Positions 1-11,230 of a stretch of 64,000 nucleotides of DNA are shown here, piece by piece; position 1 is the stretch's first letter; each line of letters begins with the position of its first letter. Under the pieces are notes generated by a model. The model did no database searches and was not told where the DNA came from. It saw only the letters and a program-made list of their open reading frames with translations. The position numbers were made by a program, and so were the translations under genes. Origin of the DNA: Phocoena phocoena (taxonomy: Eukaryota; Chordata; Mammalia; Artiodactyla; Phocoenidae); the NCBI RefSeq assembly GCF_963924675.1, contig NC_089220.1:116514697-116578696 (forward strand), given 5' to 3'.

Positions 1-143
1 AATGTAGACCCACCCCTGATCTCCTAGGACTCACACTGCTCAGGTAAGCAAACAAGGGCCTCAGGTGCACTGATCAGCACAGAGATGGGCGTGGCCAGTG
101 CTACAAGGACCTACACATTCACCTACCTCTTCTCAGGGGTCTT

Positions 144-443
144 TTTGTGGTTATTTTGGCTGCGTTGGGTCTTCGTTGCTGCGTGTGGGCTTTCTCTAGC
201 TGCAGCGAGCTGGGACTACTCTTCGCTGTGGTGCTCGGGCTTCTCATTGCAGTGGCTTCTCTTGCAGCGGAACACGGGCTCCAGGTGCGCAGGCTTCAGC
301 AGTTGTGGCACACAGGCTCAGTAGTTGTGGCGCACGGGGGCCTAGCCGCTCCGTGCCGTGTGAGATCCTCCTGGACCAGGGCTCGAACCCGTGTCCCCTG
401 CATTGGCAGGTGGATTCTTAACCACTGCGCCACCAGGGAAGCC
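144..443 (-). mobile_element. CHR-type tRNA-derived SINE, long form
   Basis: Reverse complement begins with the tRNA-like head (gggcttccctggtggcgcag), runs through the 'ccacaactactgagcctgtg'-like body and ends in 'acgcagccaaaataa'-type sequence. A perfect 15-bp target-site duplication, cttctcaggggtctt, flanks it at 129-143 and 444-458, so the insertion is complete and minus-oriented. This class is found in cetaceans and related artiodactyls. Short ORFs inside it are not genes. Confidence 0.88.
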
Positions 444-458
444 CTTCTCAGGGGTCTT

Positions 459-3400
459 GTAGTCAGGAATTTAGCCCTGGAATCTTGAAGATATCTGGAG
501 GCTAACTGCCCCCTTAATTCTGCTTGAGAATCAGCCAGAGTCCCCTGAGCACTTGCTCTCTGCCAGGTCCCTCCTGGTACTTTGCCCCACTTAGTCCTCA
601 CAACACTGTAAGGGCAGTGCACTCGTGTCTGCTGGGCAGATGGGGATGGGGTGCAGAGCGGGAGATCACCCACCCAGGATGTCATGGCTAGTCATTTGCA
701 GAGTTGGACTTGACCTCAGCCTTGCTGGTGGCTCCTGCAGCTTGTGCAGACTACCTTGCCCCAATGCATGACGTCTGGGCCCAAGTCAGACCTGCTGAGA
801 AGGTTCAGGGTGGACTCTGAAGCCAGAAGTTTGATCCCAGCCTGCCCCCTCATGCCCCTCCCTTCCAGCTCTGTCTCCACCAGTGCCCCCACCTTGAGGC
901 CCGGGGCCATTCCAACCAGACCCTCCTGCCCTGCACCAGCAGCTCCTCTATACCTCGAGGGAGAACTGGCAGGCGGGATATAAACATCCTCCCCACAGCT
1001 CACTGTCCCTTCACTGCCAAGCAAACCTATGGCCTGGGGACTCTGGAACTGCCGTCTGAGACCAACCTGATGGGGCAGGAGAGAGAGCCCAGGCTTCGAG
1101 GTGGTTCTGCAGATCACCTTCTGTGGACCTCCCTGGCCATACAGATAAGATCTAGATGCTACTGTTTTCCTTGATGGACAGTGATCAAATGAAATCCAAT
1201 GTACAAACACCCAGCACACAGTAGGTACTCAACAAAGCATGCCTTCCTTCTCGACCTTGCCTTGTTATTCGGAAGAATACCAGGAGAATCAGCAATGCTC
1301 AGGCCAGTCAGGCACCTGGGACCAGTGTGGTAATGGCCTTGGAATCAGAGAACAGTCCAAGGTGGGGGACCCTGGGGAATTCTGGCAGCCAGGACAGATC
1401 TGGCTGTCCCCCACCAGCATCCCATGAGGAAAAGCCCTTCCAGAGCCAGACAACAGCCACTGGGGGTGGTTTCTGGAACAGCTGGATTCTGCCCCTCTGT
1501 AAAGGGATGACCAATCCACCCATGATTTCCAGAAGTGGTCTTATCTTCTCCCCTTCTAGCTGCCCTGGGTTCTCTGTCCTCATCTACCCTGGCCAGCCCT
1601 GCTCAGAACCCGCCCCGTGGCACTCTCAGTTGGTGAGGGTCAGCTCTGGCTCTGGCCCTCGTTGAGCCCTGGACAGGGTCCTGCCCAGGCTTCTAGAAGC
1701 CAACTTTTTCAGAGCAGACACCTGCTCTACAGGTGAGGCCCTGGGACTGCTGGCCAGGACCTTGAGACTGCCTTGCCTCCAGCCCCATCACGTTCCCTTC
1801 CCCTTGGGATCTGCACTCTGGCCACCAGGAGGCGCTGTTCCCCCTCAGACCCGATGAGACCACAAGCCTCATCGTTAAATGAGACCAAATTCTAAGAGAC
1901 AGCAAAAGGCAAGTCATAGCGGAGACTGCAAGGGGAAGACAATGGCCTTTGTCTGATCGCTGCTATGAATCTGGCACTTCCCACGCAGGACCGTACCTCA
2001 TCCTCCAGCCGCCACAATGGGGGTGGGGTCGGGGGCACGGGGTGGGGTTCTGAGTCACAAACAACAGAAACCGACCTCTGGCTAACAAGCAGAAACTAAA
2101 TGTGCTGTTCACCAAAAAAACAGAAAAGATAGTCACTCAAAGAAGACAGCCAACATCAGGCCTCCAGTGCGGTTTGAAGAGGATGCTGCTCCCAGCTGCA
2201 ACTGAAAATAATCAAGGGTCCCTAGAGTTCGTGGCACTGCTTTCCTCTGTTACACACCCTCACCCTCGCTGACTTGAAGCTTCATGTTCCCTTGCACCAC
2301 GAGCTCAGGGAAGCAACCAGCTCCTCCCAAGTTTTGGTCCTATCACCCCAATCTTCATCCTTCACTCATATCAACATCAGGCACCTAGGACCCAGTCCCC
2401 AGACTCAGGCAGGCCCGCCTTTCCTCTGAGGCTGCCACCCTCACTGCTGACTGGCCACACAGTTGAGGGCCAGTGGGAGGGGGGGAAGGCTGGCTGCACT
2501 AGGTGTACCTGAAACTGGAGTTGCTCGGCCCCAGGGATGGGTGGGGCGCAGGTCTTTGGAGATAAGAGGACCACCTCTACAACCAGAACTGGCTTTGGCT
2601 GGAGAGAGATGTGACCTGGACCTCTATGTCAGGAGAGCACTTCTGGAGACCCAGTGGTTAAGAGCAGGGGTCTAAGAAGATGGGCTGGGGGAAAGACAAC
2701 AGGGAGGCAGGCAAGGTCCTTTTCCTTGAGATGGGAGCCCTGAGACCTATGGCAAGAATGGCAGCCAGAGACCCCAAGGAGAATTCGGTTGCTCACTTAT
2801 TCACTCAATACACGTTTACTGCTACAGGCTCTGTTTGCCCCATGGAGAGACAATCCCTCTCCTCTCCACCCAGGCACCCGCTCTTCAGAACTAAACTCTG
2901 AGGGCCTTAAAAACCAAAGGGAAGGGACATGTCCCTCCAGGTGCCCATCCCTGTCTCAGGCAGCTTCTAAAACCTCCTCAGCTCACGGAGGATCTCCTCC
3001 CTGCGCGGTTTCAGCCCACTCTTCCAAAAGCTCCCCTGATCTCAGACACAGACACACAAGTTTATTCACAGGTACAACACCTGGGCAAGAGGATTTGCAT
3101 GTGATTTGCAAAAGCTCGGCCTGAGGCGTAGCAGCACCCAGCTGTTCTCCCTTTGCAGCCCAAGCCAGGTAAACCTCCTGCTTCTTCTCCTTGCCCACCC
3201 CCATCCTAGGCCAAGTGTCCAACTTTTGTACCGTGAAGAACCCAGAACCCCTTTTCGGCTTTCCCCCAAACAGTTCCCATGAGAAAGGCAGAACAACACC
3301 AACTGGGTTTCCAATCTATGCAGCTGAGCCCGGGGACTTCTGGGTGGAGGCTGGTCCAGCTCAAAGATGGCACGCAGCAGGATACGGTCTCCAGGCAGCC

Positions 3401-3714
3401 TTGAGGGGGAAGCATCAAACTTTCAGAAGCTTTCCGAGCCCAGGACTCCGGGTACCAAGAACCAAGGAAGCTCGGGCTCTGCCTAACCCCAGGGGCTCTG
3501 GTGCCTGGGAAGTAGTACACATGCCCTCAATATTTGGGGAATGGATGGAGGAGGGTTACTGTTCACGAGCCATTGTGAAACTGTAGGCTCAGGAACAGAC
3601 AAAAGCCTCAGGAAGCTGGACTTAGAGGACAGCAGGGGAGAGCCAGTACTACACAGCCTGTTTCAGGAGTCAGAGAAAAAATATTCGTCTCACTGCCAGT
3701 GAGTTCAAGTGTGC
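459..3714. other. Intergenic, no gene recognised
   Basis: About 3.2 kb of moderately GC-rich single-copy sequence upstream of CSK. No exon with paired splice sites and a recognisable protein was seen on either strand, and the short open frames show no known domain. In other mammals the CYP1A1/CYP1A2 genes lie further upstream; no CYP1A exon was recognised here. Confidence 0.6.
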
Positions 3715-3895
3715 CTGGGGCCAAAGCACTGTGCTAAGTGATTAGCTTTTCTTCTTCTCTGTTTAGCATCACAAGTGAGGTGAACCTCTCATTTTAGAGA
3801 TCAGGAAACTGAGGCTCAGAAAGTTATATGACCTTTACTTAAGGTCACACAGCTGGGCAGGAGTGAGGCCAGGACTCAAACCCAGAAGCTGTTAA
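3715..3895 (-). repeat. MIR SINE fragment
   Basis: Contains the reverse-complement MIR core ('aggaaactgaggctcagaaa...aaggtcacacagctggg'). Old and diverged, with approximate ends. Confidence 0.7.
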
Positions 3896-3974
3896 AATAA
3901 ATTGGGTGAGAATGATACAATGGCACCCTGAATCCTTCCTCTCCTACGCAGGGTCTGGTGGCTGATTTCCCTCA

Positions 3975-4140
3975 TGGAATCCCCTTCAGTTCCTTTTCTG
4001 CAAAATGGAGAGAATAATGATACATACCTTGGAAATATATTACAAGGATTAAATGACACTTAAGACATGTAAAGTGCTTAGGACAGTGTCTGGCATATGG
4101 TAAAGCCTATATCGGTGTTAACTATTGTTATTATTATTAT
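3975..4140 (+). repeat. MIR SINE fragment
   Basis: Sense MIR 3' half: a 'tgcaaaatggagagaataatgata' type segment, 'ggattaaatgacac', 'gtgcttaggacagtgtctgg', then an ATT-rich end. Ends approximate. Confidence 0.7.
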
Positions 4141-4397
4141 TAATTAAAATTCACATCACTCAGTCATTCAACCAACATCTGAACACCATGTTTCAGCCTC
4201 CAGTGGCAGACCAGGAAACTTGCACAAAGCAGGTAGTCAATGCTACAAAGCTGAGAAGAGGGCCCACTGAGGGGCACTGCAGAGGGGAGTGGTCTAGCCT
4301 GGGGATTTGGGAAAGGCCATTGCAGCTTCCTGGAGGACAAAAAGCCAGTCAATTCTCCATCAACAGGAAGAAGTGATCTTTTAAAAATGCAAACACA

Positions 4398-4592
4398 GGG
4401 CTTCCCTGGTAGCGCACTGGTTGAGAGTCCGCCTGCCGATGCCGGGGACACGGGTTCGTGCCCTGGTCCAGGAAGATCCCACATGCCGCGGCGGGACGGC
4501 TAGGCCCATGAGCCATGGCCGCTGGGCCTGCGCGTCCAGAGCGCAATGGGAGAGGCCACAACAGTGAGAGGCCCACGTACTACAAAAAAAAA
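4398..4592 (+). mobile_element. CHR-2-type SINE, short form
   Basis: Starts gggcttccctggtagcgcac, carries the 'atgccgcggcgggacggctaggcccatgag' type body that marks the CHR-2 subfamily, and ends in 'gtgagaggcccacgtac' plus an A run (4583-4592). Flanked by copies of aaatgcaaacaca/agcaaacaca. A second SINE follows directly. Confidence 0.88.
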
Positions 4593-4601
4593 GCAAACAC
4601 A

Positions 4602-4939
4602 GGGACTTCCCTGGTGGCACAGTGGTTAAGAATCTGCCTGCCAACGCAGGGGACACAGGTTTGATCCCTGGTCCGGGAAGATCCCACATGCACAGAGCAA
4701 CTAAACCCGTGCGCCACAACTACTGAGCCTGTGCTCTAGAGCCCGCAAGCCGCAGCTACTGAGCCTGTGCGCCACAACTACTGATGCGCGTGCACCTTGA
4801 TCCTGTGCTCCACAACAAGAGAAGCCACTGCAACGCAAAGCCCCCACACCGCAATGAAGAGTAGCCCCTGCTCGCCTCAACTAGAGAAGGCCTGCGTGCA
4901 GCAGCGAAGACCCAACGCAGCCAAAAAATAAATATTTTT
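4602..4939 (+). mobile_element. CHR-1-type SINE, long form
   Basis: Starts gggacttccctggtggcaca, has repeated 'gccacaactactg' blocks, and ends in 'cgaagacccaacgcagccaa' plus an A/T-rich tail. The right flank (aaaaatgcaaacaca, about 4942) repeats the target sequence that also flanks the first SINE at 4383-4397, so two SINEs landed on the same target. Confidence 0.88.
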
Positions 4940-4949
4940 TTAAAAATGC

Positions 4950-7769
4950 AAACACACAGCTGAGGCATTGGCGAAACCCTCAAAGAGCAGGGTCCCTCTG
5001 CCCTGAGGTGGACACAGGAGGCCCTGCAGGCTCTGGTCACTGACCTCTGCTCCCAAGACTGCCCCCCACGCCCTGCACCTCAGCCCATCCTAGCCTCTTT
5101 CTGCTTCTCCCAAAGCTCAACCCCTTCCAGCTCCAGGGCCTCTGCTCCTATTATTCCAGGTATCTCTCCTCCTGCAGGGTCTGAGCACTCAGGTGAGGAG
5201 GGCTCCTCTGCTGAGCACCTGCATCGCACCTGCACATCCCTCCTAGTAACTCTCATCACGCCGTTGAACATCTGTGCCCCACCAGACAGAACACTGCAAG
5301 ACCAAGGACCAAGGAGGAAAGAAATATGTGCTACCTTACTGGAGGAAATATGCCTTCCTGGAGGAAGGCACCAGATAGTTCGCAGGGATCCCAGGTTCCT
5401 TGACCAATTCACGTCATGAACTTCGTTCTGCATCTGCCTGCTCCAGAGAGATTCTGAATTGCGAAGCCCAGACCCATGACCTTCAAGGTCAGGAGACCAG
5501 CCAATTAACCCCTGTGGTGTGGTCGAGGAAGCCCTATGTACCGGCTGCCTCAAGCCACAAGAGTGAGGTCCTCCAGCTCTCAATGGCCTCTCGGTTGCGT
5601 CACCACCACCGCTAACACCACAAAAGCCAAAAAGCCACCAAGCCATCAGCACCAAGACTTCGGCCACCGTCATGGTGGAAACAAACAAGCTTCCTTAGAA
5701 ATCCCCTTAGAGCAAACTGTTGTGGTAAAGAGAAGAGACTTTAATCTGACATTAAAAATGTTTGTGCCTAGTAAGTGTCCAGTAAATATCAGTATCATCA
5801 TCAATAATAATAATAAAGTATCGGGCACGTAGCAGGTGCTCAGTAAATGGTAGTTCCCTGGTCCCAGGGGGACAGAAGTTGGAGTTCGTTGACAGCTGCC
5901 CACCCTCCCCATGCCCAGGGCCTCCACCTGTGCACACGAAGTCAGAGCTGCAGGAGATCACCAGATGCAACCCTTCGGTACACAGGAGGGGAAACTGAGG
6001 CCTGGATGGGGAGGACTTGCCCCAAATCAGAAGCCAGTCTGTCCCTAGAACCTGGGTCTCCCAGGCCAATGCCTTGTCCTCGTGATAAATTCAGCCACCC
6101 AAGAAGGGAGGTTTCCAATGCATGATGCCTCTGGATGCAGGTGTCCTCCCAAGGACAGCTTTGTGAGGGTGGGGTCTCAGGCCCCTTGAGGAGAACACAG
6201 GGCTAATCTGGAAGGTCACGGCTTTGCCTCTGAATGAGGCAGGCGTAGCTTCTTGCCTTGACGGAGCCCACGGAAGCCAGCTCTCCTGCGGGTCAGGAAG
6301 GGAAAGAGATCACGGGGGAGGCCCATGCTGGCCCCTGGTTCCCTGAGACTTTAGCAGCTGTGGATATCAGCTTGGCCACTCCGCCGAGTGGTCCCTGATG
6401 TTGAGATGGCCACTGTGGCCACTTGCTTTCTCCTGCTTCTGCCCTCCCCTAGGCCTCCCAGGCCCCAGCACTGGTCCAGTCTCACCGGCTACCTTCCCTG
6501 AAGCCCCCGTTTGCATTGCTCCTACCCCTCGACCCACTCCCACAGGTCAGTGAGACCCTACAGCAAGAAGTGGCATTCACACCCGGGCTGAACGATTCCA
6601 AAGCCCATGCCCTCTCCGCCTGGCCTCACTGCCTCCTAGGTGTCCCCAGGTGCTGTTTCCTGTTGGTGCTTCCTTCCACCTTCCACAGCCTCTCTCTCCA
6701 GGAGGCTCATTCCCCCAAGGGCCTGGCAGGAGCTTCCTGTGGGGGTGGTGATGACGAGGTTGAAGAACAGCTCCTAAAGCAGGAGAGCCGGCCTCTGCAG
6801 AGCCACCCAGAGGTGCTGTCAGCGAGGGAAGCTGCCCACAGTCAGCTCAGCCTGAGCACCTGCTCTGCAGGAAGTAGAAGGGGACTTTGCTGGAAATCTG
6901 CCTTTAATCTTGGCTTCCTGTTTTCTGCCCTGAGGGACTGCCCAGACATCTGAGTTTCAAACTATTTCACACCAGTTTCTCTAAACTGTCATTTCAGAGC
7001 AAAGAGGCTGGGGGAGAGGAGGAGGCAGCATGGCGGGAAGTCCTTTCCTTCCCTGGGGACCCTGGGATCAGAGCTCAGTCCACCCATAAAGGTGCTTAAG
7101 CTCTGGATTTCTGGCTACCAGCCCAACTTTTTATCGAGCTACTGCAGTGGCATTGTGTCATCAAATGCAGTCAGAAGTCCTAAGCCCTGTTCCCACATCC
7201 AGGGGTCTCAAGCCTCCCCTCTTTTCTCCATTCCCCCAAGGTGGGGACAACAGCTCAGCCTGGGAAAGCTAGCACTTGAGCCTCCCTAGCAGGGAGGGGC
7301 TCCTCTTAAATTTCCTCCCCTATCCTAGAACCCGAAGACTCTTCTCTGATGATTTCCTTTCCTAGGGTCTGCTGAGAGGGGAGGCTGTTTGGTGCCCCAG
7401 GCTTTGGAGGTCCTCAGATTGGAACCCCCATTCTGGGAGTGGGACTCTGGGAAAGTTCTGAGTGCTTCAAGCCTCAGTGGCCTTGTCCGTAAAACGTGGC
7501 TCCACACGCCATCTTGACATCTCCCTGTCTCACAGGTGTCTTAACCTTAGCTTGTCCAAAGTACAGCTCCTGAGCGCTACCCCCAGCCTGCCCCTCTCCC
7601 AGGTCCTCCCTACCTCAGCAAAAAGCACCAGCATTTCCCCATGTTCCAGCTGTACCTAAGGATCAGGCCCCCTTTCTCCTGGGGCCTCACTCCCCCAAAC
7701 AGCCCATCACCCAGAGCTGCCACGTGGCTCCCTTTTGTCCACTGGGGTCCATGCCCATCATCACTGGCC
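4950..7769. other. Intergenic, no gene recognised
   Basis: About 2.8 kb without a recognisable exon. A fragment at about 5980-6060 ('ggaaactgaggcctgg') looks like a MIR remnant, and there is a short ATA/ATT-rich patch near 5795-5820. Nothing else could be assigned. Confidence 0.5.
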
Positions 7770-8235
7770 ATAATATGCAAAGTCTCCTCACTGGTCTCTT
7801 GACCTCTGCTCAATCGTGTCACTCCCCTGCTTAAAAATCCTTCAGCGGCTCCCCAGCACTCATGTAATAAGATCCAAACTCACGTAATAAAACCCCCGCC
7901 CCATAACACCCTACCAGATCCAGCCCCTTCCTCTCATACTACTCCCCCTCGCTTGCTGGTCTTGTCACCTTGGCCTTCTGGCTGTCCCTTAAGCTGCTGG
8001 GCCCTCTGTGTCTTTTCCCCGTCCCGCGCTCTCCTCCGTCAAGCATTCACTGCCCCCATGCCACAGTGTCTGATTGCCCTGCTTATTTATTTATCCCATG
8101 AGGGGATAACCACATGGTTATCCACAGTGGTCTTTCTCGCCCTTTCAACTCCTGCATCCAGGATAGTGCCAGGCACTTAGTAGGTGCTCAGTAAGTATTT
8201 GAGTGAGGGAATGAATGAATGAATGAATGAATGGT
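7770..8235 (+). repeat. L2 LINE 3' end with (GAAT)n tail
   Basis: Sense L2 3'-end features in order: 'cactcccctgcttaaaaatccttcagcggctcccc', 'ccttggccttctggctgtccctt', 'gtgccaggcacttagtaggtgctcagtaagtatttg'. It ends in a GAAT/AATG tandem tail (about 8207-8233), the usual L2 terminal repeat. Confidence 0.8.
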
Positions 8236-8769
8236 GGTGAGGTTGGAAGTTCATTGGCTCTTCCACTGGAGGATAGCTCTGTGGGGCAGGACCCTTTATT
8301 GATTTGTCCCCTGTGCCTGGGGTTCAGGGAAGTTAACAAATTTATTGCATTCTACCGTAAAGAGGTGGCACCAGGAGGCAAATACAAGTCTATTTGACTC
8401 CAAAGTTCACACTTAGGCCACAGCAAACCCAGGGGAAAACGTCAAACACGTTTCGGGGGGGTAAAGGAAAATGCATTGGTGAAAAACTGGGACAGGGATT
8501 AGAGCATTTTCCACATATCCCCACAGCCCTTTCCCATTTTGCCAGCTGATTCAGTCAGGGGAGAGGAGATATCAACTTGGCCCTTCCAGAAGCCTTTGCA
8601 GAGCTGCTGAAGTGCTTTCCTTCAGGCTGAGAGATGGCCCCATCCGGTCCCACTTTATCATTCCATCTTGACCTCAGCAGAAAGAAAGGGAAACCAGCCA
8701 AGCTGAACACCCTCCCCACCTCGCCCACCCCTAGGCCATTATCTTGCTTCATCTGCACCATCTCTTGTG

Positions 8770-8935
8770 AGACAGCTGCATTTAAGCTTGATCTTACAGA
8801 GGAGGAAACTGAGCTCAGGGACGTTAAGTAACTAGCCCAAGATCACACAACTAGGAAGTGGCCCAGCTGAAATTTAACTTTACAATTTGAATCCCAAATC
8901 CATGCTTTTTCCCGTTACACCATAGCTATCTCCGA
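8770..8935 (-). repeat. MIR SINE fragment
   Basis: Reverse-complement MIR core: 'acagaggaggaaactgagctcaggga', 'ttaagtaactagcccaagatcacacaactagg'. Ends approximate. Confidence 0.7.
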
Positions 8936-9341
8936 GACTTACTGGATGTCTCCTCAAAGGGCAGTGGTGTGACTACCACTTCCCTCCTTGAAGGGCTGGC
9001 TCCTTTCTGGAAACTGGCCAAGGGGTGCATTGGGTCAGAGGGCCATCCTGCAGTTTGTCTGGGGAGGCACACCCAACTTCTGCTCTTTGCAATGTACAGC
9101 CACGCTGCCTTCTCAACTCACTCTCCTCCAGGACCCTAGTCCCTCACTTATTTTGAATTTCAAGACTTTGCCTGTACACCTCATTTTCCCCACCACAGAA
9201 TGCCCCACCAATCCTGACCCTTCCTTCAGGGCCCAGTCCCTAGGGAGTAGCCTGCCTCCTTGTACCCACACTGGAGTCTCTGGTCTCTCCTCCATCATTG
9301 CCCCCGCCCCCAACTCTATGCTCCCCCCTCACACTCACACA

Positions 9342-9343
<2 letters not shown>

Positions 9344-9384
<41 letters not shown>
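9344..9384. repeat. (CA)n microsatellite
   Basis: An uninterrupted CA dinucleotide tract of about 20 units, preceded by imperfect CACT/CACA units from about 9329. It is likely length-polymorphic. Confidence 0.97.
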
Positions 9385-9386
<2 letters not shown>

Positions 9387-9429
9387 TCTGCTCCTGAGCT
9401 CAGAGCAGATCACGCCCTGCTCCTCGTTA

Positions 9430-9630
9430 ACAGTAATATATAATAACAGGCGATACTTAGCTAAGGGCTAACCATGTGCCGCCCACTGCACGCTAAGCCC
9501 TTTAAGCGTATTAACTCATTTCCTCCCCACAAAACCTTAAGAAGTTGGTGCTATTACTTCCCCCATTTGGTAAACTAGAGCACAGAGAGGTTAAGTAACT
9601 TTCCCAAAATCACATAGCTACTGACAACTT
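9430..9630 (-). repeat. MIR SINE
   Basis: Nearly full reverse-complement MIR: 'ctaagccctttaagcgtattaactcatttcc', 'agcacagagaggttaagtaactttcccaaaatcaca'. Ends approximate. Confidence 0.72.
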
Positions 9631-9814
9631 CCTCACTGCTGCCAAGCTGAAAACAAAGTCCAGGAAAGTTCCATAAGGCCCTTTGGATCTCTCTTGTCTC
9701 TGGGGCTTGCAGGGACCCCATCTCCCACTACTTTCCTGGACCCACACTGCAAACTGCGGCCGTACTGAGCTATTTATAGTTCCCAGAGCCATCAAGTGCT
9801 CTCACCTCTCCCTA

Positions 9815-10045
9815 CCTTTGTCCATGCTGTTCCTTCTGCCTAAGGTCCCAGCTCTGTGAAGTCTCATTAGGCCTTCCCTCTTTTCTGCTTCCTGTGGACC
9901 TTGTACACCACTTCTTCACTTTTATCAGTTATCTCTTGGCGCTTGTCTGTTGGCCTGTCAGTACTGGGAACTCCTTGACGGTAACGAAGTGGTCCTACTA
10001 GTAGACTCCTGAATTGTCACATTCTCAGCGCCAGGTAAATGCTTG
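9815..10045 (+). repeat. L2 LINE 3' fragment
   Basis: Sense L2 features: 'tccatgctgttccttctgcc', 'gaagtctcattaggccttccctc', 'gggaactccttgacggtaac', 'aggtaaatgcttgtgaatc'. It abuts the CpG island that follows. Confidence 0.65.
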
Positions 10046-10149
10046 TGAATCTATAAATGCTGCTGTGAGTGAGGCCCACTCTCGACAAACAGATCCGAGG
10101 AGAGGGGACCAGGCCTGGCCTCAATCGCTTCTACATCGGGGGAGCCGCG

Positions 10150-11230
10150 CCCGAGGAAGGCTTGGAGGTTGCTCCAAGGCGGGCTGGTCGGCCCTCGGTG
10201 AGGGGGCCTTCAGGATCCTTCAGCGCCAGTGGGCAGGTGGGGGCAGGGCGTGGGCGCGGACACACCCCCCCGCAGTGCCCCCGGCGCCCGGCAGGGGGCG
10301 CCGCCCCGCCGGCCCACGCCCCGCGGCGCGCCGGGCCGGCTCCCTCGCGCAGGCGCGCTGCCGCGGGCGGAGGATCCGGGCCGCGCTTCCTCTCGCCAGG
10401 CCTGCGAGCTTCCTCCCAGCGGAGCCCAGGGCGAGCCGAGCTTGGCCGCCGCCACTGAGACCACCGTCGCCCTCTAGCTCTCGCCCCACCCCGCACCCTG
10501 CCCGGAGGTCTTGCCGGGGTGGGGTCCGAGCGGGGCGATCGCCCGGCCGCGCCGCCGTCGGGGCCATCCCCCGGCCAGCGGTCCCTCCCGCCCCAGCCAG
10601 CCTGTGGCCGCCGGAGCCTCCGGGACGTGGAACGCGGGGACCCCCTGCGGCCCCGATCCAGGGTCCAGGGCAGCCCCGGGCAGCCGGCGCGACGTCCCAA
10701 AATCGAACCTCTGTGGCGGCTTTCGGAAGCGGAACTCTACCGGGGCCGCGCCGGCTACATTGTTTCCTCCCCCCGACTCCCTCCCGCCCCCCTTCCCCCG
10801 CCTTTCTTCCCTCCCCGACCCGGGCCGAGAGGCCATCCCCCTGCCTCTGTCTGGCCGTCCCTCCTCCCCCTCCTTTCGCACCCAGACCTCTTTGTACCGC
10901 ACCACCCGGGGACCCCTGCGCCCCTCCCCTCCCCCCTGGCCGCATGGACTGCCCCGCAGGCCGCTGATGCCGCCCGCAGCGAGGTGGCCCGGACCGCAGT
11001 GCCCCGAGAGAGGTGAGTGCCTGACAGACCTGGAGGAGGTGGGCGTCCGAGTGCTTACCGGCGGGAGGTGGGTGGAGGTCGCTCGTCCCGCTTCTGTTGC
11101 TTCTGTTGCAGCTGCCGTGGCGTCCACACCCATCCCCCACCTCCCTTACACCCTCCTTCCCGGGTTCGAAATCTCCCGGGAGTCACTGTCAGCCCAGCCC
11201 GACTGGGACGGGAGCGCAGGAGGGAGGTAC
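10150..11230 (+). promoter_or_regulatory. CSK: CpG island, likely CSK promoter
   Basis: Very GC-rich, with dense CpG dinucleotides from about 10,140 to 10,760 and continuing more weakly to about 11,230. The strongest part is 10,260-10,700. No TATA box is evident, as usual for housekeeping promoters. It is the only such island upstream of the CSK coding exons, about 12 kb from the ATG, and CSK orthologues have an untranslated first exon at a comparable distance. Assignment to CSK is inference from position. Long open frames on both strands (for example 10014-10967) result from stop-codon scarcity in GC-rich DNA. Confidence 0.75.
10740..11012 (+). other. CSK: Putative untranslated first exon of CSK
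   Basis: A strong donor (GAGAGAG|GTGAGTGCC) sits at 11012/11013 at the 3' edge of the island. With the acceptor at 22881/22882 it would define a roughly 11.9-kb intron 1. The 5' boundary is a guess, since no transcription start can be read directly. Other donors in the island are possible. Confidence 0.4.

Noticed and set aside
5080..5688. 202-codon minus-strand open frame in the left intergenic region
   Set aside because: No similarity recognised, no splice or promoter context, and the composition is that of random intergenic sequence.
1..10100. Possible CYP1A1/CYP1A2 exons, expected upstream of CSK
   Set aside because: No heme-binding FGxGxRxCxG motif or other CYP exon was seen on either strand, so the CYP1A genes must lie outside the window.
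10014..10967. Long open frames on both strands (up to 317-327 codons) in the CpG island
   Set aside because: Overlapping frames are open in several phases at once, with Pro/Arg/Gly/Ala-rich low-complexity translations. This reflects high GC content and few stop codons; no domain is recognisable.
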